Assembly (NCBI RefSeq): GCF_011008845.1
Contig: NZ_JAAIWM010000013.1
Coordinates: 1 to 62,523 of the forward strand
Reading direction: 5' to 3'
Length of the DNA: 62,523 nt
Source of the DNA: Bacillus mesophilus
Lineage (GTDB): Bacteria; Bacillota; Bacilli; Bacillales; SA4
The notes below the pieces were generated by a model. That model saw only the letters and a list, made by a program, of their open reading frames with translations, was not told the origin of the DNA and made no database searches. The translations under genes and the position numbers were made by a program. Positions 17,488-27,600 of the stretch are shown here, in pieces (positions within the stretch are counted from its first letter, which is position 1; each line of letters opens with the position of its first letter).

Positions 17488-18051
17488 TTAGATTTTACCT
17501 ACAAGATCGATACTTGGCTTAAGAGTCTCGCTTCCCTCTTTCCATTTTGCTGGACAAACCTCACCAGGGTTCTTATACACATACTGTGCTGCTTTCAACT
17601 TGTCAATAAGTCCACTAGCGTCACGGCCGATGCCTTCTGCATGAACTTCAGCAACTTGAACCACACCATCTGGATCAATTATAAAAGTCCCACGATCAGC
17701 AAGTCCTTGCTCAACACGTAAAACTTCAAAGTGACTAGGAAGTGTTAATGAAGGGTCACCAATCATTGTATACGTTACTTTGCCAATGGCTTCTGATGAT
17801 TCATGCCATGCTTTGTGAGTGAAGTGAGTATCAGTTGAGCAAGAATATACTTCTGCTCCTAATTCTTTTAGATTTGAATATTCATTTTGTAGGTCTTCAA
17901 GCTCTGTTGGACAAACAAAAGTAAAATCAGCTGGATAGAAACAAAGAACCGTCCATTGTCCTTTAAAATTTTCTTCAGATACCTCTAAGAAATCTCCATT
18001 TTTGTAAGCTTGTGCTTTGAATGGTTTTACTTTAGTTCCGATTACAGACAT
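17488..18051 (-). CDS. ahpC: Alkyl hydroperoxide reductase subunit C (peroxiredoxin)
   Basis: 187 residues. Two-Cys peroxiredoxin that destroys H2O2 and organic peroxides. The peroxidatic Cys is in [14 protein letters not shown] and the resolving Cys in [10 protein letters not shown]. The start at 18051 has AAGGAGG nine bases before it; the longer frame upstream has no ribosome site. In Bacillus this operon is PerR-controlled; a weak PerR-like site lies upstream. Confidence 0.96.
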   Translation of the reverse strand: MSVIGTKVKPFKAQAYKNGDFLEVSEENFKGQWTVLCFYPADFTFVCPTELEDLQNEYSNLKELGAEVYSCSTDTHFTHKAWHESSEAIGKVTYTMIGDPSLTLPSHFEVLRVEQGLADRGTFIIDPDGVVQVAEVHAEGIGRDASGLIDKLKAAQYVYKNPGEVCPAKWKEGSETLKPSIDLVGKI

Positions 18052-18140
18052 AGTAATATTCCTCCTTAAATTAACTTTAATATACTCATACATTATTTCC
18101 TGTGAAAATAATTCGTAAACAATAACCATTTTAATTATGT

Positions 18141-18155
18141 AATTATTTGTTATAA
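18141..18155 (+). promoter_or_regulatory. Weak PerR-box candidate upstream of ahpC
   Basis: AATTATTTGTTATAA agrees with TTATAATNATTATAA at about 10 of 14 positions; only the right half is well conserved. Proposed mainly because ahpCF is a PerR target in Bacillus. Confidence 0.3.
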
Positions 18156-18189
18156 GGTTAGCCAAGTAATCATTTATATAACAAAACAC

Positions 18190-18448
18190 ACTCTATATCA
18201 AAATGATTGTCATAGGTAATATCTACAATGTTTCGAAGAAAAATGCGTTAAGTATATTCTTTCTTTTATAAGTTAGCCATCAATGTGTTCCTAGGGGTGC
18301 AAAAAAGCAGAAGCTCCCCATATGTCTGACCAACTCATAAGAAGCCTCAACTTTATCTTCACTCTCTAAACATTCATTATGCACACTCTCAGCAAAGAGA
18401 GTGTCTGTAAAAAGATCAACAAATTAATATAACAAAACCACTAAGAAA
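18190..18448. other. Intergenic gap between ahpC and the methyltransferase gene
   Basis: No gene. A perfect hairpin ACACTCTC-agcaaa-GAGAGTGT at 18383-18404 has no T tract; its role is unknown. Confidence 0.4.
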
Positions 18449-18449
18449 A

Positions 18450-18477
18450 AAGCCTCTCTTTACTACGAGAGAGACTT
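18450..18477 (-). terminator. Terminator of the monooxygenase/methyltransferase operon
   Basis: Minus strand AAGTCTCTCT..AGAGAGGCTT followed by TTTTT. Confidence 0.8.
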
Positions 18478-18521
18478 GAAACTAAAAGTTAAAGGTTCTC
18501 AGAGGTACTTCTACTTCACCT

Positions 18522-19505
18522 TCACCTCTGCTCTAATACGGTAATATACCAACTACCTTCTTTTATAATAGGCTTAAGTTCCTTAATTTCCATTCTTATT
18601 TGTTTAACTATCTTTTTTACCTCTGCTTCTGATGGAAGGGAATACAGATTTGATTGTGCATGAAAGAAACTATTAAATGCAGCAGAAAATTCCTTTCCGT
18701 GCCTAGAATATTTAAACGGGGTGATTATTACGATATGACCTTCTTTTTTCAACCATTTTGAGACTCTCAATAATAACTTACTTCTTTTACTAGGACTTAT
18801 ATAATGCATAACATTATTTAACATGATCAGGTCGTATTTTTGATTAGTTGGCTCCCACTCGTTAACGTCTGCTCGAAAAATCTCTATATTAGAGTATTCC
18901 TTACACGCCTTTTCAGCTTGCTTAACAACTTGTGGATTAAAATCCAATCCATGCATATGTACATCATCTTTATGTCTGGCTATTCGCTGTAGATACCCAC
19001 CATATCCACATCCAATATCAAGGATAGAAGAAACATCTTTTTCTTTTATTATTTTTTTATAATTAGGAAATGCAATCGTTTCTATTAGCCTCGACGTTTT
19101 AGCAACTGTATCTCCATGCTTGTCATGATCAAACGTCAACTTATCTTTTGCTGTCATTAGGTCGGGGTAAGCAAGCAATGACGGAATATGTAGTTCCATC
19201 ATCTCTTTCAGAAGTGCCCCTGATAAAGATCCTTTATTAGGAAAGAGTTTTAGCCTTTTAACCTGGTAGGAATTTGAAGAAGTTTTTTTTAGATGACGAA
19301 TAGCAACCCCTATTTCTACCCAACTTTGTAATAAATCCTCAGGTAACCCATGTGTAGTTGCAACTTCACTCACCGTCTGTGGCTTTTTAAATGCCAGAAA
19401 AAGCTTACATTCATTTCCTACATAAGCATGCCAGGAATATAAAAAAGGGACATTTTTTTTCATCCACTTTCTTGCTTTTAAGGTCTCATACCATTCTGCT
19501 AACAT
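18522..19505 (-). CDS. SAM-dependent methyltransferase with N-terminal winged-helix domain
   Basis: 327 residues. Residues 1-100 look like the helical/winged-helix dimerisation domain found in small-molecule O-methyltransferases (TVSEVATTHGLPEDLLQSWV). The class I SAM-binding fold follows: motif I SILDIGCGYGGYLQRIA, acidic residue in GLDFNPQ, NEWEPTNQKYDLIMLNNVMH (motif III-IV). Ribosome site GGAGG. It overlaps the stop codon of the FAD monooxygenase gene by seven bases, so the two enzymes are translated together and probably act on the same compound. The substrate is unknown. Confidence 0.75.
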   Translation of the reverse strand: MLAEWYETLKARKWMKKNVPFLYSWHAYVGNECKLFLAFKKPQTVSEVATTHGLPEDLLQSWVEIGVAIRHLKKTSSNSYQVKRLKLFPNKGSLSGALLKEMMELHIPSLLAYPDLMTAKDKLTFDHDKHGDTVAKTSRLIETIAFPNYKKIIKEKDVSSILDIGCGYGGYLQRIARHKDDVHMHGLDFNPQVVKQAEKACKEYSNIEIFRADVNEWEPTNQKYDLIMLNNVMHYISPSKRSKLLLRVSKWLKKEGHIVIITPFKYSRHGKEFSAAFNSFFHAQSNLYSLPSEAEVKKIVKQIRMEIKELKPIIKEGSWYITVLEQR

Positions 19506-20854
19506 GATCTACCTCCTTCATATTTCCATGGATAATCTGTTTTTTCATTAAAAAAATACCGTTTGCCATTTATACTACTTAAAGGAATTTCTCTAGCTGG
19601 AATTAAGCCGGCTTGTACTAAATAGTCAACAAATGAAAGTTTCCATAAACCTAAGCCAGATATGTTTAACATTTGTTTAAAGTGTAGCTTTGGGTCACGT
19701 TTAAGATTTTTCATCCCTCTTATACGTAGGCTCTGAAAATATTTATTTCTAAACGAATATAAATAGGCAGATTGCTTGCTCATCCTCAAAATATATTTAT
19801 TTCTCTCTCTCCTAACTTTTTCATAGTCCTTTAGAGTGATTTGAGAATCTCTAGACTTGAAAATGGAATATAAGAGTTCTCCTACTATATCAGCATCTTG
19901 CATCGCAAGATTCATACCTTGACCCGCTATAGGATGAACCGTATGTGCAGCATCTCCTATAAGCGTCAATTCCTCTTCACCATATTTTTCTACATGGTAA
20001 GATATTGGGTCCATTAATTGTATCTTGGACCAGCTATTTAATGCTGGCGTGTATGGTTTTAACTCTGGAGCCAGCTCATTATACTGATCTCGTAGATCAT
20101 CTAAACCTCTCTCTTTGTATAGTGGGTATTCCCCACGATTGATTAAGAATACGGTCCGCACTAGTTGATTGGGTAGTGGAAATAAACCAAGAAATTTATG
20201 AGGAGTAGTAATAATTTTACCGTTAGTAAGCTCAGATGGACGGGGAATTGTGACGGTTAAAAACTGATGGTTATATAGATACTTTTTAGGTTTTAGTCCA
20301 AGCTCATCTCTTGTCGGTGACTTTCTTCCTTCTGCCCCTATAAAATATTCTGCTGAAATCTCCACCTCCTCTTTCTCCTTTTTAACAATTGCTTTTCCGT
20401 GTTCATATCTCTGAAGTCTAGCAGGAGAAATGTAAAAGAAGTTTTCAAACTTCATAGCCTCTTGGCGAATATAATCTTTTAATTTCTCATGTGGAATCAT
20501 TAACGAATAATTAATAGATGGAGATAGCTGATCATAGCTCACATTCATATTGAAAAGAGTCTCTTGATGCTCGTCCAATTCAACAAACTCTATATTATAT
20601 ATCTTCTTACCTTCTCTCTCTATCCTTGAAAGCAAACCAAGGTCTCTTAAAATCAGTAAGCTCTTAGGCTGAAGTAACTCGCCTTTATAAGCATGTGATT
20701 GTTTAGCTGTTTGCTCGATAACACAAACCTTAATCCCATGTTGAGCTAGTTTGTAGCCCAACAACAAACCTCCAATTCCACCACCACTAATACACACCTG
20801 ATAATTTTTTAAAATGAAGATCAACTCCTTAGTAGTACTCTTTACCACATGCAT
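19499..20854 (-). CDS. FAD-dependent monooxygenase (UbiH/PHBH family)
   Basis: About 440-450 residues. The N-terminal FAD motif is VCISGGGIGGLLLGYKLAQH, the second FAD motif LTLIGDAAHTVHPIAGQGMN; this is the class A flavin monooxygenase layout used for hydroxylating quinones, phenols and polyketides. Start uncertain: ATG 20854 and ATG 20869 have no ribosome site, while a good AAGGAG (20825-20830) is followed nine bases later by ATT at 20815, exactly where homology begins. Non-AUG initiation is therefore possible. First gene of a two-gene operon with a methyltransferase. Confidence 0.75.
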   Translation of the reverse strand: MHVVKSTTKELIFILKNYQVCISGGGIGGLLLGYKLAQHGIKVCVIEQTAKQSHAYKGELLQPKSLLILRDLGLLSRIEREGKKIYNIEFVELDEHQETLFNMNVSYDQLSPSINYSLMIPHEKLKDYIRQEAMKFENFFYISPARLQRYEHGKAIVKKEKEEVEISAEYFIGAEGRKSPTRDELGLKPKKYLYNHQFLTVTIPRPSELTNGKIITTPHKFLGLFPLPNQLVRTVFLINRGEYPLYKERGLDDLRDQYNELAPELKPYTPALNSWSKIQLMDPISYHVEKYGEEELTLIGDAAHTVHPIAGQGMNLAMQDADIVGELLYSIFKSRDSQITLKDYEKVRRERNKYILRMSKQSAYLYSFRNKYFQSLRIRGMKNLKRDPKLHFKQMLNISGLGLWKLSFVDYLVQAGLIPAREIPLSSINGKRYFFNEKTDYPWKYEGGRSC

Positions 20855-20969
20855 TATTAAAATAAACAATTGAATGTGTCAACTTCTAAAAGGATAGGTC
20901 CTAAAGTTCACAATATAGTCTTTGATCGAATAGACGTTTTATTTAACGAATGAACATCTAGCCTAAAAG

Positions 20970-21012
20970 AAAAAGCTAATCCTATCTTGTTAAGAATGGA
21001 TTAGCTTTTTCT
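20970..21012 (-). terminator. Terminator of the cation ATPase gene
   Basis: AAAAAGCTAATCC / GGATTAGCTTTTT stem. Confidence 0.9.
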
Positions 21013-21035
21013 TTTTTCTAGATCTATTAACTTAT

Positions 21036-23636
21036 CTACTTTGAAGACATTATTCTGTAAAGCTGAATAACGACTAGTGGAATTAAAGCCAACATATATA
21101 TGGTTCCAAATTGTGTTGCATTCAGGCTTGCAACTTCAAATACCCCCATTAGTGGTGGTGTTAATAACACCACGTGTAGCAGTATTACTCCAATGATGAC
21201 AGCGTACCATAGGTATTTATTCGAAAAGATACCTATCTTAAATAATGACTGACTACTTCTAGAGTTAAATCCATGAAATAGCCGAGCTAAACATAAGGTA
21301 GCAAAGGCCATTGTACTAGCAACCATCGCATCCCCTGTTGATAAGCCGATGTGAAAGGCAAGTAAGGTTGAGATCGCGATGATGATCCCTTCAACAGAAA
21401 CCCGCTTAGCAAAAGATTTGTTCAAAAGAGGAATGTTAATATCCCTAGGTTTTTCCTTCATAATGTTTTTATTGTGGGGTTCAAGGCCAATCGCTATGGC
21501 TGGTAAACTATCCGTCAGAAGGTTTATAAAAAGTAAATGTACAGCTGCAAATGGTACTGGTAAAGCGAGTATAGAAGCGTAAAGTACAGCTAAAACTCCA
21601 CCTGTATTTCCGGCCAATAAAAATTTTATGGAATTTTGAATATTGGCGTAGATACTTCTACCATTTGAAATAGCTTTTACAATGGTGGAAAAGTTATCAT
21701 CTGTTAGAACCATAGAAGATGCTTCTTTCGCAACCTCTGTTCCCGTTATCCCCATTGCAATACCAACGTCAGCCTGCTTCAACGCAGGTCCATCATTTAC
21801 ACCGTCTCCGGTCATTGCCACAACATTGCCTTTTTCCTGCCATGCTTTAACAATTCTAATCTTATGTTCTGGAGACACCCTAGCATAGACTGCAATATTA
21901 GCAACCTTTTCTTTAAGTTCTAGGTCACTCCATTTTTCAATTTCTGCTCCCTCTACTGCTTCGGTTTCATCCTTTAGAATCCCAATTTGCTTGGCAATTG
22001 CTGAAGCTGTAATCTTATGATCTCCAGTAATCATAACCGGCTTAATACCTGCCTCAATACAAGAAGCGACAGCTCCAGCCGACTCTTCTCTTGGAGGATC
22101 CATCATTGAAATTAATCCTACAAACGTTAGGTCATTCTCATCTTCAAAAGAAATTGCTTTGCCTTCTTCCACTTCCTTAAAAGCAAGCCCAAGAACACGT
22201 AAACCGCTCATTGAGAATTCCTTATTTATTTTCTCTATTTCACGTTTATGGCCTTCTGTAAAATCAACGACTCCAGCGGACGTTTCAAATCTAGATACCC
22301 TTGAAAGAAGGACATCCAATGCGCCTTTTGTAATCATTAGATTTTTGCCTTCATAACGGTTAACTGTGCTCATCATTTTTCGATCTGAATCAAAAGGCAA
22401 TTCCTTAATCCTTGGGTACTCATCCCTAATCCTTAGTTCATCTAATTGGTATTTCTCACCTAGGTCTACCAATGCAATTTCAGTTGGATCACCAATTTCT
22501 TTTTTATCAGTGGTCACTGAATCATTACATAGTATTGACATGAGTAGGGTTCTTTTTTGAATCGGATTTTCTACCTGTAACTGATCATGCTCAATTACCT
22601 TTTGATCCAGATATAATTTTTGAACAGTCATCTTGTTTTGAGTTAATGTACCTGTTTTATCAGAACAGATAACAGATATACTTCCTAGACTCTCTACGGC
22701 ATGAAGCTTTCTTATAATTGCATTTTCTTTTGCCATTTTCTGTGTTCCAAAAGCTAGAACAATCGTAACAATCGAGCTCAATGCCTCAGGAATCGCCGCA
22801 ACTGCAAGTGCTACAGCAAACATGAACGAATCTGCAATCTCATTCCCTCTTATGATATCAATTGCGAAAATTATTATGGCAATTGCTATGATAATAACCG
22901 CAAGTTTTTTCCCAAATTGATCAAGACTTTCCTGAAGTGGAGTCTTCTTTTCCTTTGCTGACTCTAATAAGTTCGCAATTTTACCAATCTCAGTATTCAT
23001 ACCGGTGTTTGTTACTACGACTACACCACGCCCATATGTAACAAAGCTACCAGAGAAGACCATATTTTTTCTATCACCAATAGGGACGTCCTTTTCAGCA
23101 ATTGGGGATGTTTCCTTTTCAACGCTTAGTGACTCACCTGTTAGTGAGCTTTCATTTATTTGTAGACTGTGGTTTTCAATGATTCTCCCATCTGCACTTA
23201 CAAAATCACCTGCATCAAGGAAAAGAATATCGCCAACGAGGACTTCCCTAGAAGGAATTTCTACCTTTTGACCATCTCTTAGGACCTTTGCGGTCGGGGA
23301 TGACAGTGCTTTTAAACTATTTAGACTCTGTTCGGCTTTAAGATGCTGAACCGTTCCTAAAATGGCATTTATGATGACCACGACTAGGATGACAATCGTA
23401 CTCTCAAATTTCCCTAAAAAAGCAGAGATAATGGCTGCTGCAATTAGAATGAGGACTAAAAAATCCTTAAACTGTTCGAAAAAAACCGCAATAGCTGTTT
23501 TTCTCTTCCCTTCTGCTAACTCATTATACCCATATTGTTCACGGCGTTTTTCTATTTCGGCGGATTCCAACCCTTTTTCCGTAACCTTTAGTTCTTCTAA
23601 GACTTCATTCGATGTTTTCATGAAAAACTGGCTCAT
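21036..23636 (-). CDS. P2-type cation-transporting ATPase (calcium ATPase-like)
   Basis: 866 residues. N-terminal cation-ATPase domain, then the actuator loop with TGES (INESSLTGESLSVEKE), the transmembrane AVAAIPEALSSIVTIVLAFG ion-site helix, the phosphorylation site VICSDKTGTLTQNKM, KGALDVLL, MITGDHKITASAIA and the hinge AMTGDGVNDGPALKQADVGI. Four C-terminal membrane segments follow. The family pumps Ca2+, or sometimes Na+/Mn2+; the ion is not proved. Start at ATG 23636 (an ATG nine bases upstream sits on the ribosome site AAAGGAGG). A His-rich metal-binding peptide is encoded divergently next door. Confidence 0.88.
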   Translation of the reverse strand: MSQFFMKTSNEVLEELKVTEKGLESAEIEKRREQYGYNELAEGKRKTAIAVFFEQFKDFLVLILIAAAIISAFLGKFESTIVILVVVIINAILGTVQHLKAEQSLNSLKALSSPTAKVLRDGQKVEIPSREVLVGDILFLDAGDFVSADGRIIENHSLQINESSLTGESLSVEKETSPIAEKDVPIGDRKNMVFSGSFVTYGRGVVVVTNTGMNTEIGKIANLLESAKEKKTPLQESLDQFGKKLAVIIIAIAIIIFAIDIIRGNEIADSFMFAVALAVAAIPEALSSIVTIVLAFGTQKMAKENAIIRKLHAVESLGSISVICSDKTGTLTQNKMTVQKLYLDQKVIEHDQLQVENPIQKRTLLMSILCNDSVTTDKKEIGDPTEIALVDLGEKYQLDELRIRDEYPRIKELPFDSDRKMMSTVNRYEGKNLMITKGALDVLLSRVSRFETSAGVVDFTEGHKREIEKINKEFSMSGLRVLGLAFKEVEEGKAISFEDENDLTFVGLISMMDPPREESAGAVASCIEAGIKPVMITGDHKITASAIAKQIGILKDETEAVEGAEIEKWSDLELKEKVANIAVYARVSPEHKIRIVKAWQEKGNVVAMTGDGVNDGPALKQADVGIAMGITGTEVAKEASSMVLTDDNFSTIVKAISNGRSIYANIQNSIKFLLAGNTGGVLAVLYASILALPVPFAAVHLLFINLLTDSLPAIAIGLEPHNKNIMKEKPRDINIPLLNKSFAKRVSVEGIIIAISTLLAFHIGLSTGDAMVASTMAFATLCLARLFHGFNSRSSQSLFKIGIFSNKYLWYAVIIGVILLHVVLLTPPLMGVFEVASLNATQFGTIYMLALIPLVVIQLYRIMSSK

Positions 23637-23807
23637 ATAGTTCATGCCTCCTTTAGTAATAGGATATTTTGTAAAAAGGATAAATATCATTACTCTAAAT
23701 AAAGATAATTTTCATATATATTTCTCTGTAGCTAAAAAGCAATCTTTACAGTTAATTGGAAGAACTTAAAAGAGTCTTTGCAAACTGCATCTCTTTTGTT
23801 ATACCCG

Positions 23808-23832
23808 TTATAAGGTTGTAGTATCCTTATAA
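23808..23832. promoter_or_regulatory. Inverted repeat between the ATPase and the His-rich peptide
   Basis: TTATAAGG-ttgtagtat-CCTTATAA, a perfect 8-base inverted repeat in the divergent intergenic region; it may be an operator. A further long-range pair, ACTGCATCTC (23785-23794) and GAGATGCAGT (23866-23875), encloses it. Confidence 0.4.
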
Positions 23833-23991
23833 TAGATAGATAGTATTTTACCTTTAAAAAAATCGAGATGCAGTGGTATCTTAAGAAAACTTTAATAAAA
23901 TCAATTCAGGAAATAGACCGGTTAAATACCTGACTAGTAAGGAATCAATAGGGAAAACTGATTTATGAAGATTATAAAAGGAGGTTTTTTT

Positions 23992-24333
23992 ATGGGTAAA
24001 GGACATGAAGTTCATGAGCATCACTCTCATCAGCATAGCCTTTCTTGTGGCCACACGAAAATCAAACATGATGATCACATTGATTATGTTCATAATGGAC
24101 ATCTTCACCATGAACATAATGGCCATTGGGATGAATGTAACATTCCTGTATCAAAGACAAATCCGGATGAATGTGCTCCAATGAATTGTGGATGTCATCA
24201 TGATTGTGATTGTGGACATGAAATGGTTCCACATGGTGATCACATGGATTATTTAGTTAACGGTCGTCTTCATCATGTCCACGGGGACCATTGCGATGAC
24301 CATGGACCTGTGGACCTTGTAACTGTTAATTAA
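23992..24333 (+). CDS. His/Cys-rich duplicated metal-binding peptide
   Basis: 113 residues, nearly 30 His, several Cys, no signal peptide and no membrane span. Two copies of one module are visible: SCGHTKIKHDDHIDYVHNGH then LHHEHNGHWDEC in the first half, and DCGHEMVPHGDHMDYLVNGR then LHHVHGDHCDDHG in the second. Similar HxDHxDYLxxGxLHH peptides occur in many bacteria and are often loosely named zinc transporter components; the real role is unknown. Metal storage or buffering is inferred from composition. GGAGG precedes the ATG by seven bases. Confidence 0.75.
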   Translation: MGKGHEVHEHHSHQHSLSCGHTKIKHDDHIDYVHNGHLHHEHNGHWDECNIPVSKTNPDECAPMNCGCHHDCDCGHEMVPHGDHMDYLVNGRLHHVHGDHCDDHGPVDLVTVN

Positions 24334-24458
24334 GAAATGAATATACAGGGTTGAACGTGATCTTCATTGGAGCCGCGTTGGAAGAGGAAGGAATGAAGAT
24401 ATGGATAGAGACTTATTACCTAAAGATAGAAACCTACTTTGATTCGTTTTTTGACCCA

Positions 24459-24502
24459 GGGGACGGTGATTGTGTTGCAGAGTACAACATGATTACCGTC
24501 CC
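24459..24502 (+). repeat. GGGACGGT hairpin (REP-like)
   Basis: GGGACGGT.AT..GTTG pairs with CAAC..AT.ACCGTCCC. It lies 125 bases after the His-rich gene and could end its transcript, but the T tract is poor. Similar GGGAC/GTCCC hairpins recur in Bacillaceae intergenic DNA and another is at 52458-52507. Confidence 0.45.
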
Positions 24503-24616
24503 TATTTAATTTGGTGAAATAAGGAAGCCAATTATAAAGGAATTATCATGTTTCAAGTGAAGAAACTATGGTACTTTTAATTAATGCACTTATCTCATTT
24601 ATTTTGGAGGCTAATA

Positions 24617-27600
24617 ATGGATCAAGCGAAAAAACTTTATATAAAATCTATCCTTTTAATAGAAGGTATTTCATACATTTTTTTAATTCCGCTCGCAACC
24701 TATGTCGTATTCTTTCACGGGGAATTGTTAGGTGAAAAACTACAATACTCTGCGATTGGACTAGCTATTGCAGTGGTTGTTACATTTATTCACGGTTTAA
24801 TTATGAGATATTATGGACTTTATAAGCCGTTCAAGCTTATTTTGTCTAATAAGACACTAAGCGAGTCGGAACGATCTCAGATTAAATTAACTCTTTTGAA
24901 GCAACCACAAAGAGAAGCTTATGGCTCAATACTAAGGTGGACATATGGAATAGCCATTGTGATTTTTTACACGAGTATGTATGTTCCAATCGAAGCCATT
25001 ACGTATATTGCAGCCATTGCGGCATTCTTTCAATCTGCCTTAGTTAACTTTATTAATAACTACTTTATTACAGAAAGACTAATGTCTGAAGTATTGGAGA
25101 GTCCCACTTTATCTACTACTGTAATTGAAGCAAAGGAATACAAAGAATTTAGTCTGATCAAAAAGACAATTCTTATGGTCGTAGGAATATTCATGGCCAC
25201 TTTCGTTGTGTTAACCTATTTAATATTTGAGCTATACCAGGATATGGTTCCATTAGATGAAGTTCTTTCCCATTTTGTTCCGATTACCATCGGATTAATT
25301 GCAGTGGTAATCTTATCAATCAACCTATTTAACTACTCGAATAAAAAAAGCCTAAAGAAAATTCAGGACTCCATACAAAAAATGTCTGAGGGTGACCTTT
25401 CGGTAGACCTCAGTATGATTACGATTGATGAATTAGGTAGAGTTTGTAACGATCTATATAAATTAAATGAATCACAGCGAGATATTGCACAATTTATTTA
25501 TTCAGAAATCCAAAAGCTGCAAGAGCATTCGAATTCGTTAAGTGTTGGTCAGCACACCGTGTTAATAGATAAAATTCAGCTAGAAAAACTAGAGCATACG
25601 AATAACTTTTTTGAAGTAACAGATGCCCTTCATGATATCACGAAGGTATTGCAGGAATTAATTCAAATTACGAATAACGAAAGCTATATTCGTGAAGGTA
25701 AGGTAAAGCTAACAAGTGCGATTCAAGATGCAAAAAGGTTATCTGATTCCGCAGATAAAATCATTAAAAACTTAGCATCTCATGTAAATGCTACTATTGG
25801 GATTTTATATGTAGCCGATAATCATAATACGTTACGACTAACAGGAAGGTTTGCCCATTCAAATGACCATGTGGTAGAGAGCTTTCAGCTTGGGGAAGGA
25901 TTAATTGGACAAGTTGCGGAAGATAAAAACTTGAAGGTAATACACGAAGTTCCTGACAATCACCTTGTCATTCATACGGGACTTCTTCAAGTGAAACCAA
26001 AAGAGATCATTATCGTACCGTGTGTATATAACGGTGAGACAAAGGCTGTCATTGTATTAGGAACACTAGATACATTTATGGACAGCCATATTGAATACTT
26101 TACTAGTATTGGAGAGTCAATTGCCTTAACAATTACTTCTCACCAAGCAAATGAAGAAAACGAGCGATTATTAGAAGAAAGTAGAAAGCTAACAGAAGAA
26201 TTACAGAAACAGCAAGAAGTACTCGTTCATAACAATACAGAAATTGAGCAAATGAATAAAGAGCTTGAGCAACAAACACGTGAGCTAAGAAAATCAGAAT
26301 CACTTTTAGAAACAAAACAACAAGAGCTCGAAAATATAAACGAAGAGTTAAAGGCTCAAACAATTGATGTAGAAAAACAAAGAGATGAGTTAAATGAAAA
26401 AAATGAAGAGCTTTACAGAACAAAGAAATTACTTGAAGAAAAGGCAGAGAACTTAGAAAGAGCAAATCAATATAAATCTGAGTTTTTAGCAAATATGTCC
26501 CATGAATTACGTACACCTTTAAATAGTATTATCATTCTTTCTAAGATTTTGTTCGACAATAAACAAAAGAGATTATCAGAAAAGGAAATGGAATACTCAG
26601 AAACAATCTTTAAAGCAGCTCATGATTTATTAGATTTAATTAACGAAATCTTAGATTTAGCAAAAGTAGAAGCTGGGATGATGGATGTTCATATAGAAAA
26701 CGTTAACTTGCGACATTTTATTGAAGACTTAAGGATGTCTTTTAAAGAAGTGGCAGTAGCCAAAGGGGTAGAATTTATCGTTGATCTAGAAGAGGGTCTA
26801 CCTTCAAATCTACTTACTGATTCCCAGAGACTGAAACAAATCATTAAAAACCTATTGTCGAATGCATTTAAGTTTACACACGCGGGGTCCGTTTCTGTAC
26901 AGGTATATAAGAAGGATATGGACAGCATTGCGTTCTCTGTCCGTGACACAGGAATTGGTATTCCAGAGGATAAACAGGGATTAATTTTTAAGGAGTTCAG
27001 TCAAGTAGATGGGACGACCAACCGTAAATACGGAGGTACAGGCTTAGGTTTATCGATCTCTGATAAATTTGCCAAGCTTTTAGGTGGAGAGATTCAAGTA
27101 ACTAGTAAAGTAAACCAAGGAAGTGCCTTCACCCTTGTGATCCCTGAAAATAGAGAGAACAAAGCAAAATCGTCGTTCGTTACGCCTCTTCCTACTCAAA
27201 AGACTGTTGTAACTGAAAATGAAACGCCAATAGAGACGGTGAGAAATAAACTATTGCTAATCATTGATGACGACCCAAATTTTGTAAAGGTCATTAGTGA
27301 TATGGCGAAAAAGAAAGGCTTTAAATGCATCAGCTCTCTTGAAGGTGAAAAAGGAATAGAACTGGCTAGAAACTTTACACCAGATGCGATTATTCTTGAT
27401 ATTAAACTCCCTGGCATTGACGGGTGGGAGGTTATGAAACAACTCAATGAGAATGAGAAAACTAGAAAGATCCCTGTTCACTTCGTGTCTTCTATGGACT
27501 CACCTGGTAAGGGTTTTGAAAATGGGGCTATTGGTTATATCACAAAACCGGTCACCGCTCAAAAATCTGAGACCCTTTTTGAAAAAATTATGACCAGCAT

